Source: Megachile rotundata (Eukaryota > Arthropoda > Insecta > Hymenoptera > Megachilidae). From it: 64,000 nucleotides of DNA. Numbering within the stretch: position 1 is the first letter of the stretch; every line of letters begins with the position of its first letter. The DNA lies in NCBI RefSeq assembly GCF_050947335.1, contig NC_134995.1, forward strand, positions 6,486,501-6,550,500. Direction: 5' to 3'. The position numbers and the translations under genes are program-made. The notes under the pieces are model-generated. The model saw only the letters and a program-made list of their open reading frames with translations, was not told the DNA's origin and did not search any database. Below are positions 1 to 12,159 of the stretch, piece by piece.

Positions 1-111
1 CAGTCCGGAAAGTGGAGAATTTAGAGTCAGGAAGGGTTGAGAGGGATAATTGAAAATTTGTGGATTTGGGATTTTAGACAGTTGAACATTTGTGGGGATA
101 TTTGGGGATTT

Positions 112-595
112 TGGAGACTTGGAGATTTGGGGATTTGGAGATTTGGAGATTTGGAGAATTGGAGAATTGGAGATTTGGAGAATTGGAGATTTGGAGATTT
201 GGAGATTTGGAGATTTGGAGATTTGGAGATTTTGGAGATTTGGAGCTTTAGGGGTTTGGAGATTTGGAGATTTAGGGGTTTGGAGATTTGGAGATTTGGG
301 GACTTAGGGGTTTGCAGACTTGCCGATTTGGAGATTTGGAGATCTGGAGATTTAAGGGTTTCAAGATTTGAAGATTTGGAGATTTGACCACTTGGAAATT
401 TGAAGATTTAGGGGTTTGGAGATTTGCAAATTTGGAGATTTGGAGATTTGAAGATTTAGGGGTTTGGAGATATGGAGATTTGAAGATTTAAGAGTTTGGT
501 AATTATGAGATTTGGGGATTTGGAGATTTCAACACTTAGAGATTTGGAGATTTGGAGATTTAGGGGTTTGGAAATTTGGTAATATTTGAATTCGA
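112..595 (+). repeat. Degenerate octamer array (GGAGATTT)n
   Basis: The stretch is built of an 8-bp unit, GGAGATTT. Variants such as GGGGATTT, GAAGATTT and TTAGGGGT are scattered through it, and purity falls toward the right end. It is open in several frames because the unit rarely makes stop codons. The resulting tryptophan-rich peptides are translation artefacts, not genes. On the plus strand it has many GG pairs but few GGG runs. Confidence 0.93.
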
Positions 596-1080
596 AACTA
601 TCAGTACACGAAAATTTGAAAGTTCCACACTACCTAAATTTACCTAAAAATTTGCAATCCCACAAATTTGAAAGTCCCAAATAAAAAAGTTCAGAATTTA
701 ATTAAAACCATATCCAAAAATTTGTCACATAATCCTATAAATTTGAAAACATCAATTACCCAAAATTTCTCAAAAAATTTTCCATGCATTCATTACTCAA
801 TTCATGGTTCATTACGGTATCCTTCATAGGCCGTGAATCCGTGGTTCGAAGATGGGTGTCTAATAAATAAGCGCCGCCATAAATCGGTCGATGAAAGAAG
901 GGGGTCGGTGATAGGTCATAGACTATGGTACCGGGGACTAGTTCCCTATCGTATAAAATATTCGCCAATTCATTTCGGCTAGCACACATAATTAAAGCGC
1001 CATGTGTGCAGGAGGTCCGCCATAAATCTCCGGGATCAGCAATAACGCCGGAGACTTGGCCGTTGGCATCGCTGGCGCGG
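596..1080. other. AT-rich flank passing into a GC-richer unique block
   Basis: Up to about 790 this is AT-rich with scattered AAATTTGAAAG-like words, probably decayed octamer repeat. From about 790 it becomes unique, GC-richer and CpG-containing. Short open frames exist on both strands (756-989 minus, 925-1266 plus), but none has a recognisable domain or a convincing splice context. No gene is called. Confidence 0.6.
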
Positions 1081-1110
1081 ATGATGGTGATGGTGATGGT
1101 GTTGGTGGTA
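1081..1110 (+). repeat. Short GATGGT microsatellite
   Basis: A run of GATGGT hexamers (about three perfect copies, then GTTGGTGGT) sits inside the GC-richer block. It is short and imperfect. Confidence 0.75.
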
Positions 1111-1935
1111 GCTATGGGGTGGTTAGGGGGTGCCTACAATTCGTCGGCTGGTCCGGTGAAGAACGGTCTGGCATCAAGTCGCGAGAAATTATGTGAATGT
1201 TCCCGCCCTTATACCAAGACGGGAATAGGGTGTCCTCGGAGCCGAAACCCATGGGCCCAGAGGTAACCGGTCTTGGCTCTGCACTTTGCACGCCGTACGT
1301 ATTCAAACCGATTTGCGAGGATTCACCAGACAAAAAGTCACGAGAGGACCTGGGATTTACATTGGTAATGCGTACGCTCCGAAAGAGAGGATGGCGAAGT
1401 AGCTCTGGAATGGCTGAAATGGTAGTAGCATACGGGGAGGGTTGATGCACAGCCACCGATTTCATTCTCTTTTACTTACTGCCGGATTAAATTCGCTTCC
1501 GTGTCTAATCACCGGCTGTTTGATTGAGTTTCTTGGGGACAGTCGTGATTAATTGTTACGGAAAAATTAACTGTACTTTCACGTTTGTGCGGGAGGTCCT
1601 GTAATTGCGAGCTTCAACTCGTGACATGACTTTATTTAATCGCTTAAAGTTACTTTAACCGTACTTTGGAGTCTGATCGAATAAATCTAAGTGACAAGAA
1701 AGATGGTGACTGATGTGCGCTGATTTTTATGGAACTTTGTACATTTGTGTCTTTGTAATCGTAATTCTTCTTTAGGTGTTTGTTAAACATATTTAATAAT
1801 ATGGCCGTAATTCTGTCTAAATTGTTTAGATCTACTTAACAATTAGACTATAATTGTAATTCTTCAGATCGTTAGATATATCTAAGGATTGATACATTTT
1901 GGAACATTGTACAGGAATAATAGATATGTCCTATG
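1111..1935. other. Unique block, no gene recognised
   Basis: GC-richer unique sequence runs to about 1470, followed by AT-rich unique DNA. Overlapping frames are open on both strands between 1112 and 1465, the usual result of low stop density in GC-rich DNA. CAGAG/GTAACC at about 1265 resembles a weak splice donor but has no supporting coding context. Confidence 0.55.
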
Positions 1936-1939
1936 AATG

Positions 1940-2295
1940 TAAGAAATCAGTTATTTGTCACATAAACATACCAAATCAATGATATATTATATAGACATAC
2001 TAAATTATATAAATATATCAAATGACAAATATATTATATAAATGTATGAAATAAATGATATGTCACTTCAATGTACCAAATCAATTACATGTCACACATA
2101 TCAAATCAATGATACATCATGTGCACATACTAAATATCATATAAATATATAAAATGACAAATATACCATATAAATATATTAAATAAATGATATGTCACAT
2201 CAATGCACTAAATTAATATGTCACATATATCAAATCAATGATATATCACATAAATGTACCAAATCAATCGTACGTCACATATCACATAATGCAAT
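1940..2295 (+). repeat. AT-rich tandem repeat with 130-bp higher-order unit
   Basis: Short degenerate subunits of the type AAATCAATGATATGTCACAT are organised into a longer period. The word CATACTAAAT recurs at 1996 and 2126, giving about 130 bp, and the sequence between matches through most of its length. About 2.5 higher-order copies are present. No coding capacity. Confidence 0.85.
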
Positions 2296-4130
2296 AGCGT
2301 TAAATGCAAACCTGTTTTTTAACGAAAAATGAAATGAAATAAATACTGAAGCATCTAACACAACTATTTTTTATCTCTACCAGATGTAATAGAAATTTCC
2401 TAACAATATGTCGTAACCAATAAGCCAACCATAAATCAAAAGCTATTTTAATGTGATTGTATCATTGCTTTGAAATTTAAGATGAGAGGTATCAAAACGG
2501 TCATGTACCGTAAACGGTCATGTACCACTTTGACATTTCATGTAAGTGCAATATCATCGAGGTTATCGCATGTCGGATGACCGAAGGTCGTGCAGGGAGG
2601 ACATTTCCGATTGGTGTCTTAGAGCCATGATTATACAGCAACATCGGGCTCGTTTATCATTCCGGCTATGCTTCGTGGCAGGCAACGCGATCTGTCTCTT
2701 CGTGGTAAGATAGCCAAACCCTTATGCGAGGAGAGGAGGGTTGGCCGGAACGTAGCCGCATCTGGACTGCCTCCAAGAGACCAAGACACCCCAGAATCCT
2801 CCTGGCTCGGTCCAGATCCCCTCGACTTCATAAATTCCACACGGTCCCCACCTTAAGCCAGAACCACGTAACTGTTTCTAACCAATTATTATAAATAAAA
2901 TGTGGCCAGCCGTAATGACAAACGGCAGAAGCGGGACTCTTCGCATGGTATACCGAGCTTCTCGCCACTGGGCTCAGAGCCATCTACCCTTCCAAGTTAT
3001 ACCAGTCGAAGGATTACATCGCTCTTCTCCTTTCTCCTCTATTTTCCTCCATAGAACGGCCGATGGAGTCTTCATACGAAATCTATGAGATCGGAAATTC
3101 TGATTTTACGGAGATACGAGACGACCGTGCCATCTGATTTCGATCATATTCTCGCCCATCGCAGATTTAAATTAATCTTTCCGGTTAGATAAAATAATTA
3201 CTGGATAAAAATTGTACGAAGGAGAGCTATATTGGATGACCTTCGCATATTTTATGAGTCGTTTCAAAACGATTTACTTGGGCAAGTTCTATGTGGAGCT
3301 TTTGATTAAAAGTAACGTTATGTCACTTTTATAGTCGATTGTACACATAACCTCAATCTTGTAAAATAAATTCCGGATTTCTTCATATAAGTCAAGATAA
3401 AAAGTAATTAAAATATGATAGTAAAACATGTATAATATAAAATATATGTGTCTATATATTAGCAAATATTAATACCTGTATTAATATTAATATTTTATGT
3501 ATTAATATTAATATCGCTTGTTCATTTGTCTTGTATCACATTTTCGCTTTAAAACAAGCTGTGAAAACATTCAATGCTTCCTATTCCAACGTAAATTGTA
3601 CGATTCAGACTTTTCGCGATTTTCAGGAAAGAAGATGGCTTTCCAGGGTAAAAATGGCGCACGACAGTTGTGTCGCGATTAAAGGAGAGGCGTGAAACTG
3701 TTGGCAAACGGCAAACGATAAATAAGACCACGCAGCTCTGTATCGCGATTAAAGCTACATTACACTTGTCAAGACGTTCATGGTTGTTTACAGTCGAAAA
3801 GCAGATGTCTCGTTCTGGCAAAGTTTGCTGGCACTCGACACCGATATAAGTATCCCTTTATCGGTCGTTAAGCGAACTGAAAGTTACCCGCACTTTGAGT
3901 TTCGTTTGGGGAAATCAGCGAAGATCCTGGTAAAAGTGATGGCTGTATACGCGAAGATTAAGGTTGATGTCTATAGTCTTCAGTGTGAGGTTGATTTTGG
4001 TTTATTGAAATGGTGATCAGAATTGTATTTAGAGACGAATTTATTTGTTAATGATTGATTTAAATGGAGGGTGGATAAGTAAGTGTAACCACAAGGGTGA
4101 GATGGACAGGTGTGGGCAGTGATGGGCAGA
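2296..4130. other. Unique sequence, no gene recognised
   Basis: AT-rich to 2560, then a GC-richer block at 2560-3090 with short open frames on both strands, then AT-rich again. A small inverted motif, ACGGT-CATGT-ACCGT, lies near 2507-2521, and its left half is repeated just downstream. A direct repeat of ATTAATATTAATAT occurs around 3480-3515. The word TCGCGATTAAAG occurs twice, about 70 bp apart, near 3675 and 3745. I see nothing that supports a gene. Confidence 0.55.
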
Positions 4131-4435
4131 CAATTTTACAATTTCAAAATATGGAAATTTAAGATCTTAAAATCTTCAAATTACAAATATTCTAAATTTT
4201 TAGTATCTCAAATTCTTGTCTCCCATTTCACAAGTCTACATATTCTCACTTCAGATTTCTAAATTTTCAGATTTCAAATATTCCATATTTCTAAACTCCC
4301 AAATTCGTAAATTTTAAATTTCATTGTCTCCAAATTGTCACTTGAGATTCTCAAATTTTGAAATTCATAAACCTTCAAATTCTCTTTCCAGATTCTAAAA
4401 TTTCCACATCCCTAAATTTTTCTTCCTTAATATTA
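4131..4435 (+). repeat. Highly decayed AAATTC/CAAATTT-type repeat
   Basis: Words such as CAAATTC, CCAAATT and TTCTCAAATT recur at irregular 8-16 bp spacing. It resembles an old, mutated copy of the pyrimidine-rich octamer arrays seen at 11-16 kb. No unit is perfect and boundaries are approximate. Confidence 0.6.
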
Positions 4436-4469
4436 ATGGTATGTTGGTAAAGATAGATAATAAAAATCT

Positions 4470-4482
4470 GGGACACCCTGTA
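4470..4482 (-). mobile_element. Solo end of a TACAGGGTGTCCC-type element
   Basis: Read on the minus strand this is TACAGGGTGTCCC. It nearly matches the terminal inverted repeats of the small element at 14515-14681. I found no partner end nearby, so it is a fragment or a chance match. TACAGGGTGT-type ends are common on short non-autonomous elements in insect genomes (general knowledge). Confidence 0.4.
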
Positions 4483-4483
4483 T

Positions 4484-7400
4484 ACTTTTATGTTATCAAA
4501 TTAATAGCATGGAAGGCGCCTAGTTTCAGTAAACCCGTTTAAATTGCAATTCCAATACAGAAAGTGCAACTCAGCAGAATTTGCTTCGTAGCACTCGGTT
4601 CAACGCGTTCTATCACCTGTTGTATCTTTAACACGTTCAGTTAAATTCTCGATTTTAGAACCTCAATAAAATCGAGTTTCGATCCTTGATTACGTAAGTA
4701 TTAATGGGAAATATTAATGTTCAAAATTATACGCTTCTGCAATTCCAGAAATATAAATTGCAGATTGAACATGTACCTACGAATTTATTTTAGCATATTA
4801 TTCTAGCAAATAAATAATTAGTAACATTACAAAAGTAATATTCTTAAAAGAGAATAAAATTGTCGATGTAAAATCAAATTAAGAAATGTAGGGAAAGGAG
4901 AAAAATAAATAAGCAGAAACAAAATAGAAACAGTAAAAATGAAAGAAGTAAGGAAATTTTTTAAGAGTTTTTTAATACAAATTGTTTACTGTATGTTAAT
5001 TATCTTTCCAAATAATGTAATCATTTAAAATATTGTTTATTCACGTATGAGAAAATTTACTTTGCTAATTACATATTTAGAAAAGAACGCACATCACCGA
5101 TTTTAATGATTTGTTCCTCGAAATCGACTACCGTTCACCATAACTGAGCGCGCCTGAACTTAAACAGCGATCAGTTAACGCGACTCCAAATCCAACGCAC
5201 ACGAATGACTTTGTTTCATGCGATCTCAATGCAATCTCATTCACTGAGAAAAAGAAAGGTCACAAGAAAAATGTCTGCTTCGTATCAACTCTCAAAAATA
5301 ATTATCCTTGTCTTTAATCTCAATTTGTCAGAAGTTTGATCAAAATCGACGAGCGCACAGCTGTAATCTCTCCTCGAAGTCATTTAAAGAGCCTGACCCG
5401 CGAATGCATGGCAACAAAAGAACCCTCGAACTGTGCTTTCCAGTAAGTAGTCTGGCTTCCGGTTCTTTGCAAAATGTTCATAGAAACGGGCATGCACGCG
5501 ATGCTTAATGGGTGGCGCGTATAAAGACGTTAAAATCCCTTTGAAGTAAATACACCCTCCGCTAAACCGGCTGCCTGCTGAGAATCCGTTGGACACATCG
5601 TGTACTCATCGTGCACCCGTCGTACAAATGCCTTACCCCATGGCACGCCATTCGGTTTACAGCAATTTCCTCTATGAAGTTTCACCGGGATCGGAATAGC
5701 TCCGTGAAGGATCAGCCGAAATGTTTGCGCAACAAATCAGAAGTTGGCGAGCGTGTCCTGCGTTAGACTGTCGTACAAACTGTGAGCAAACTTAACTCGT
5801 ACTCTCGTAAGATTTTCCTGGTCGATCTACGAACCCCATCCAACGTGTACCTTCGCGACGATCCCACGGCAAGGAAATTGGATTTTCTTAATATTGCACC
5901 GCGACCAGAGGCGCGGCCAGAATTTATGTCGAAGATAGTCCCCGCCACGGGTGATATATCGAATTTTCCTGGGAACGGGCCATGATACAGCCTAGAAATT
6001 GAAGGGCGTAATACTCCAATATTGCCGGTTATACGGCTCGATAATGCGAACTTCGAACTTTTGTTTCGCCACGATATTTTACGCGTCTGTCAGATATACT
6101 TCTGAGCCGCGCGAGAATTACCGTGTCACCCGGATCGAACGATTTTCGTCGAGGCTCGCGGTTATTTTGACGAACCGCCGGATATTAAACGGAGATGCTG
6201 GATACCAGAACGACGGAATAGAAAATAAATCGAAGGGAAATGTTTGAGCGGTGACAAACTTTATGAAGAACCCAGGATCGTAAAGTTCTTGCTCTCCCAC
6301 CGTATCAAGATTGTGTTTCCAATATTTGTTAGTCGAGGTTCAGACTCTATGGGGATGGAACAAATATAAGGCTTCTTGAAGACTATTTTAAACACTGAAA
6401 ACTGTTATAAACTATTGTTATTAATTGGGTAATTATTTTTTAACTGTGTACTGTACATTGATACTCACGGACCTGGTGTGAACATGTGGATGAAGTCTAT
6501 TTTCTAATTCTTTATATTGTCCATCCATCAATGTCTACATGCAACCCAATGTCTGTAAAACAAAATATTCTTTCCTCTCAATATTACACTTAAGTCCTTC
6601 CTTCTCCAACACCCCTTAAAGATCATCGTGTAACAACCTACAAGGCTTCCCGAGCCACAAGAGTAAATTGCGAAGCGTAGAGTGTCAATTATGGTTGAAG
6701 CTCGAACGTGCGGTCAAACGACAGGCAAGTGCGTGTATAAAACGAAGAGGATAGAAAAGGGGGTTGATGGGGGTGGAAGGCTGTCGCACGATGCAGGTGC
6801 AGACCCGGCGGCAACTTGTACGAACTTATTACCAGCCACCTGGTGAGAGGCCCGGCAGTTGCAAACCCTCGTCCTGTGCATACACGCACGTGCAGTTACA
6901 GTTGCACAGTTACACGAATGTAACTTTGTGACGTTACACCACAAACACGCCAGAGGGTGCGAGCCTCGTTACAAGCATTATACCTAACCGCTCCGTCTCG
7001 TTACGACAAGATGTGCTTCTGGTTTTCGCTGCACGCGTGCACACGGTCTGCGGGTTAATTCGTGCGAGGAAGTTTCGAGGGCGAGTTGTATACCCGGCCG
7101 AAACATCGTCGGAGGAACGGACTAGGCTGAGTTGCGTTAGCGTGCCACTAAGGTAAATGCAATCGATCTTCCTCACGCGAGAGGGATTTACGAATTCTGC
7201 TGTTCGGCTTTATACGCCCTTGATATGTGCATACGATTAATATTTGCATTAGGGTCGGCAAAATTATGCTTTTAATATGTTACCGGGGTCTTTTGTCCAA
7301 GGAGTGCTTTCTCACATTAGGTTTTATCTGAAGTTTGGATAAATTTTGCTTAGATTTTATCTAAATGTCTAACTGGATGAAAGAGCAAAATAATATTAAA

Positions 7401-7498
7401 TATTTATTCAAATTTACCTATTTATCTAAATTAATAATTCAATAACCAAGTAACAAGTAGTTAAGGTAGATAAGGTCTAATATTATTAAAAGCTGTTA
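4484..7498. other. Unique sequence: AT-rich, then mixed GC blocks, no gene recognised
   Basis: AT-rich to about 5090. From 5090 to 7200 it is a patchwork of GC-richer, CpG-containing unique DNA. Open frames of 60-82 codons occur on both strands (for example 5782-5985 plus and 5999-6247 plus), with no domain or protein I recognise. Around 6890-6940 there are several GTTAC/GTAAC words in both orientations. The blocks could be conserved non-coding elements; sequence alone does not decide it. Confidence 0.5.
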
Positions 7499-7740
7499 AT
7501 TCACAAATTTGTTTTGTAATAATTTTCCAATGTTAAACAAATGCGTTCTAAAATTATAACACCCCTATTACTGTTGGTTCACAAATTTATTTTGTAATAA
7601 TATTCCAACGTTAAATGAACGCATTCTAAAATGAAACCCTACACTTATTATTGGTTCACAAATTTATTTTGTAATAATATTCCAATGTTAAATAAACGCG
7701 TTATAAGACTATTGCTGTTTCACAAAATTTTTTTTGTCAT
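7499..7740 (+). repeat. 78-bp tandem repeat, about three copies
   Basis: Copies start at about 7499, 7579 and 7656 with TTCACAAATTTATTTTGTAA, followed by a conserved AATATTCCAATGTTAAA segment and ATGCGTTCTAAAAT. A fourth, truncated and mutated copy begins near 7717. Copies differ by point changes and small indels. AT-rich and non-coding. Confidence 0.88.
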
Positions 7741-8850
7741 AATATTAAAATAAATTTGTGGACGAAAAATTTTCTCGAAAAGACAATAGTATTATTTTTC
7801 TTAAAAAATACAAAATTCAGTGATGAGTGGCAAAAATATTTGATCGAAGTATGTGAATAAGTAGAATATTACTTGTTGAGAAGGGTGAACACATTAACAG
7901 GGTGCAAAATCGCTTTGGAGAGTTGAGATTCTGAAAAGCGTATATCCATCAAACTGTTGACGCGTTGAGCGGTAATCCCTTCCATAATATTTAAAACCTG
8001 TTACGAGGTTTTAGCGAGTCTGTGTTTACGTCGGATTATAGCTGAGAGCGACTTTAGATTGTGGTGGCTTCACATTGTTCCCGTTATCCCATTATATTTG
8101 ACTTTGAACGCACATCACGTATGTGTACCACCATAAAATTTACCCTCTACTAACTCCTCGTTGCATGAGACTTCAATTTTTGAAATTTATTCGAAAGAAT
8201 GTAGTTTTGAACTTTTGAAGTATTACTAGTTCATAAATAGCAGGAAATATATTTTTATTTCATATTTTTATATTTGTAATATTTGTAGAAGTTAAGAAAT
8301 TATAATTACAGATGAGTCTGGATCATTTCATTAACTATGAAAGATATTCACTTATGTTGAACAAAATATAATTTTATAGTGTACCTTCTACTATTCTAAA
8401 AATACATCTTAATGTATTTTTAATAAAATGTACTGAAAGGTGAAAATAAAAATATTTTTTGAAAAAGCAACTGCTAATAACACCGATATTTGCCGTAATT
8501 AAATTGATTACCAGCAAACGAGTATTATTTGGTATTTTCAAAGCAATTCAATTAGAACGAAATTCCATTCGATGCGAATTTTACGCGAAATACGGTTAAT
8601 TACTACTTGTTACTCTCTAGAGAACAATTACTTTTTTGCGTGAGTTCTTGCATTTACCGAAAGTAACAAAGAAAAATAAGTATATAACAATTCATATTAC
8701 ATTGTGTATGTTACACTTGTAACTTGTGACAGTTAAGGATTGAGGTTAGGGTTATCTAGTATATTCACTGTGATAAATGTTCTTTTTCCAATTTTTTAAG
8801 AAATAGTGATGGCTAAAACACTTTGAAGATTACTCAGGAGAATGATTTTA
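7741..8850. other. AT-rich unique sequence
   Basis: AT-rich throughout with short homopolymer runs. Only short open frames on either strand, and no recognisable RNA gene or repeat beyond low complexity. Confidence 0.6.
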
Positions 8851-8945
8851 ACAAATATGTCATATATGTTATATATGTTATATATGACATATATATATAT
8901 ATAACATCATATATGTTATATATGACATATATAACATATGTGTAA
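8851..8945. repeat. AT-rich palindromic cluster (cruciform-prone)
   Basis: The 10-bp arms TGTCATATAT (8858-8867) and ATATATGACA (8880-8889) are exact reverse complements around a 12-bp spacer. Further ATATGTTATAT and TATAACAT words extend the symmetry to about 8945, with an (AT)n core. Such sequence can extrude a hairpin or cruciform. No known gene feature is implied. Confidence 0.8.
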
Positions 8946-9009
8946 CAAAATATGTTTAATGTTGGTTAAGTTGTCAATATGCTTAATGTGTTAAGTTTAT
9001 TAAGGTTAA

Positions 9010-9480
9010 TGTTATATATATTTTAAGGTTTATGGTATTAATAACTTATATCAAGGTCAGCGTCATTAATAATTTATATCAAGGTCAGCGTCATTAATAA
9101 TTTATATCAAGTTCAACGTCATTAATAACTTATATCAAGGTTAGTGACAGTAATAATATATTTCAAGGTTAATAGCATTAATAACATATATCACGGTCAA
9201 CATAATTGATACCTTATATCAGAGTTAATGGCAGTAATAATATATTTTAAGGTTAATGGCATTAGTAACATAAATCAAGGTTAACGACATTAATAACTTA
9301 TATCGAGGTTGATGCAATTAATAATACATTTCAAAGTTAATAGCACTAATAACATACATTATGGTCAACATCGTTAATAACATGAATCAAGGCCAACGAC
9401 ATTAGTAACATATATTAAGATGAACATCGGCAATAATATATATCAAATAAATCATTAACGTCATCATTAACATATATCAA
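9010..9480 (+). repeat. 28-bp tandem repeat with 84-bp trimer organisation
   Basis: About 16 units of 28 bp begin TAACTTATATCAAGGT and end CATTAA. From about 9150 the units cycle through three variant types (starting TAATATATTTC, TAACATA and TACCTTAT/TAACTTAT), giving an 84-bp higher-order repeat for roughly three rounds. The first units at about 9042 are more alike than the later ones. Confidence 0.9.
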
Positions 9481-10975
9481 AAAAACAATGCCCCCTTCAT
9501 TAATACACAAAATCTTCCTTAAATAAAATATATAAATTACACTGCTACATACGAATACAGCAAATATCCTATTTTAAATAACAATGAAAATAATTTAAGT
9601 GAGCTAAAATTGCAAGAACCTCCTTTCACCATAAAGATCACCTTCTCCATCCAAATCCATAAAACGATTACGAAAAAGTCGTTTTAGAAATCCAGCGTAT
9701 TTCTCCCACCTTCAATTTAAAGTTCGATTTAGCTCAAAATCTTACATAAAAGTGCACCTAAAAATTGTGAAAAAACTGCAAACGACAGTAGAAGCGTTCG
9801 CATAACGGGTTGTTAAAAACTCAAACAACAGAATTTCCTATATTTTTCTGAACACGAGTACACCATGCACCTGAACCTTGTCAAACAGTCGGACGTTGCT
9901 CGGTATTTATCTTGAATTTCCTGTCGCAAAACTGATATAAAGCACGTAAATATCCGAGCGAGTTCCCGGGTATTGTTCGAGCGGCAGTACGCTCGTGCAC
10001 TTTCCGAGCACGAAGTACTTATACGTCGCCTTCCCATTATGCACCGGCATCTCTCGGTAAAGCAGGCAAGACGAATAAAGAGCACAAATATTCGTTGGAA
10101 AATGCACATCTTCTCCCTTCGTTCCAGGCCCCCACACCCCCCTCCGGCTCTATGGCTCCGGTATTTTCCGCACCCCCGTTCAGAGAGCGGTGTCTACTTT
10201 CGGAGGCGAAAATAATTAAAATGGAAGGTAGGTTGAGCATTTCCGCGACGCAGCGCAAAATATCGACGAGATTACATTGCGCCGGCTGTAATGCGGATGC
10301 AAATGCGATGGTAAAATATTCCGAGTGTGCAAATTAAAATGACACTGAAATATATACGTGTGTACCGGTTACGGGGCTACGGTTCGCTCTCGCCGGTATA
10401 AATTGTTTACGTTGCAGCCAGTTTGCGATATTATACGAAAAGCGAAGAGGGGTACACGCGTGCACGTTCGATGCATGCACGATGATACACCGTTGCCCGG
10501 AGCGCACACGAGCGCGTTCACTTTGTGCCAGGGTTGCGTCCGTGAGCGCTGGCTCGTTCTCTGCACGGCCTACTCCCGATCGCATCGTTCCCGACACGGT
10601 GCTCGTAGAAATAGCGATGGGGATGCCATGGGGATGCTGGTAGCTCGAGAAAATTCGTTGAAAATTCGCGATATTTATTCACATAATTTGCATGTAATTA
10701 TTCCGGCACGGCGTACGGCGCGCGTTGCCCGCTCAACCCGGGGCGCAATCGCTCAACGTGCAAATAAATACGAGTGAATTCCTTTGAAGGGAAATTACTC
10801 GGACCAGCCACGGTGTATGAGGGAAAAATATTTTTCGACCGTAACGCTTTTCTTCGTTTCATGCTTGCAACAGGGACTGTGGAAGGGGTGACAGGGATGT
10901 AACTAAATAAGAGGGCGCTCTCTTGAAATATAGACTAAGGAAAATCTTGTAACATGAGATTATAGAAACCCCAAT
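9481..10975. other. Unique sequence with a CpG-rich block at 9930-10800
   Basis: AT-rich to about 9930, then a block clearly richer in GC and CpG with words such as GTGCACG, CGCGTTC and GGCGCGCG, then AT-rich again. Overlapping frames of 65-139 codons are open on both strands at 9813-10777, as expected in CpG-rich DNA with few stops. None looks like a known protein. It could be a CpG-rich regulatory block or an unmethylated island. Confidence 0.5.
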
Positions 10976-11700
10976 TTCTCAAATTCTAGTTTCCCAAATC
11001 CCACATATCCCGAATTCCACATATCCCGAAGCCCACATATCCCGAATCCCACATATCCCGAATCCTACATATCCCGAATCCCACATATCCCAAATCCTAC
11101 ATATCTCCATTCCCACATATCCCAAATCCCACATATCCCAAATCCCACATATCCCAAATCCCACATATCCCAAATCCCACATATCCCAAATCCCATATAT
11201 ACCAAGTCCCACGTGTCCCAAATCCCACATGTTCCAAACCTCACATATCCCAAATCCCACATATCCCAAATCCCACATATACCAAATCCCACATATCCCA
11301 AATCCCACATATCCCAAATCCCACATATCCCAAATCCCACATACCCCAAATCCCACATATCCCAAATCCCACCTATCCCAAATCCCACATATCCCAAATC
11401 CCACATATCCCAAATCCCACATATCCCAAATTCCACATATCCCAAATCCCACATATCCCAAATCCCACACATCCCAAATCCCACATATCCCAAATCCCAT
11501 ATATACCAAGTCCCACATGTCCCAAATCCCACATGTTCCAAACCTCACATATCCCAAATCCCACATATCACAAATCCCACATATCCCAAATCCCACATAT
11601 CCCAAATCCCACATATCCCAAATCCCACATATCCCAAATCCCACATATCCCAAATCCCACATATCCCAAATCCCACCTATCCCAAATCCCAATATTTCCT
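10976..11700 (-). repeat. 16-bp minisatellite CCCACATATCCCAAAT, G3N4G3N6 on minus strand
   Basis: About 45 units of 16 bp. On the minus strand each unit is GGG-N4-GGG-N6 (loops ATTT and ATATGT), so it repeats the consensus for intramolecular G-quadruplexes. Because 16 is not a multiple of 3, three units (48 bp) cycle through all frames without stops. This produces long false open frames on both strands (10979-11692 minus, 11213-11731 plus). A variant segment with ATATACCAAGTCCCAC is duplicated at an offset of 304 bp (19 units; 11201 and 11505), which shows block-wise amplification. Confidence 0.95.
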
Positions 11701-11890
11701 AATATCCATATTCCCAAATCCTAATTCCTAAATTCTCAAATATCTAAAATCCTATTTTCAAATCGCTTTTAATCCTAATATTCCCAAATCTCCAATTGGA
11801 CAATTCTCAAATACCCAAAATTCCCAAAAGCATTTTTGAATGCTTTAAACCTGAAATATCCCAAATTCCCAATTCCTAAATTCTCAAACT
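11701..11890 (+). repeat. Decayed tail of the pyrimidine-rich octamer array
   Basis: Words such as TCCCAAAT, TCCTAAAT and TCTCAAAT recur irregularly next to the regular 16-bp array. The sequence reads as an older, degenerate margin of that array. It fades into unique DNA near 11890. Confidence 0.7.
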
Positions 11891-12082
11891 TCCATCCGTT
11901 GAAAATCCACTTAATCACGCCTGATACGAGTAGCGAACCCCAGCAGCAGTGCCGCACCTAAATCGTCTAAAACAAAAACTCCAGTTACGCCAATGGGAAC
12001 GGGTCGAGTGAAATTTGGGTGATACACGACAAGCCTGGCGAGCGAGGAGATAGGAGACAAATTTGTGACCGTTGAAAAGGTG

Positions 12083-12155
12083 TATAAAAACGTGGAAAAA
12101 AAGAAGAGCATTTTTCATACGCAGATTCTATTATGCAGTTCACGGCACGGTAAGT
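12083..12155 (+). promoter_or_regulatory. Candidate core promoter, ATG and splice donor (speculative)
   Basis: A TATAAAA box lies at 12083-12089. Some 34 bp downstream is TTTTCATACG, compatible with an insect-type initiator (TCA at 12115). An ATG at 12133 opens 17 bases that run directly into a near-perfect splice donor, CACG/GTAAGTAC (GT at 12150). The order and spacing suit a short first coding exon, but no downstream exon can be identified and chance occurrence in 64 kb is realistic. Confidence 0.2.
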
Positions 12156-12159
12156 ACGC

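Noticed and set aside
10979..11731. Open frames of 157-237 codons on both strands (repeating GFGICGIWDMWD-like and YPKSHISQIPHIPN-like peptides)
   Set aside because: They are translations of a stop-free 16-bp minisatellite. Both strands and several frames are open at once, which is not expected of a gene.
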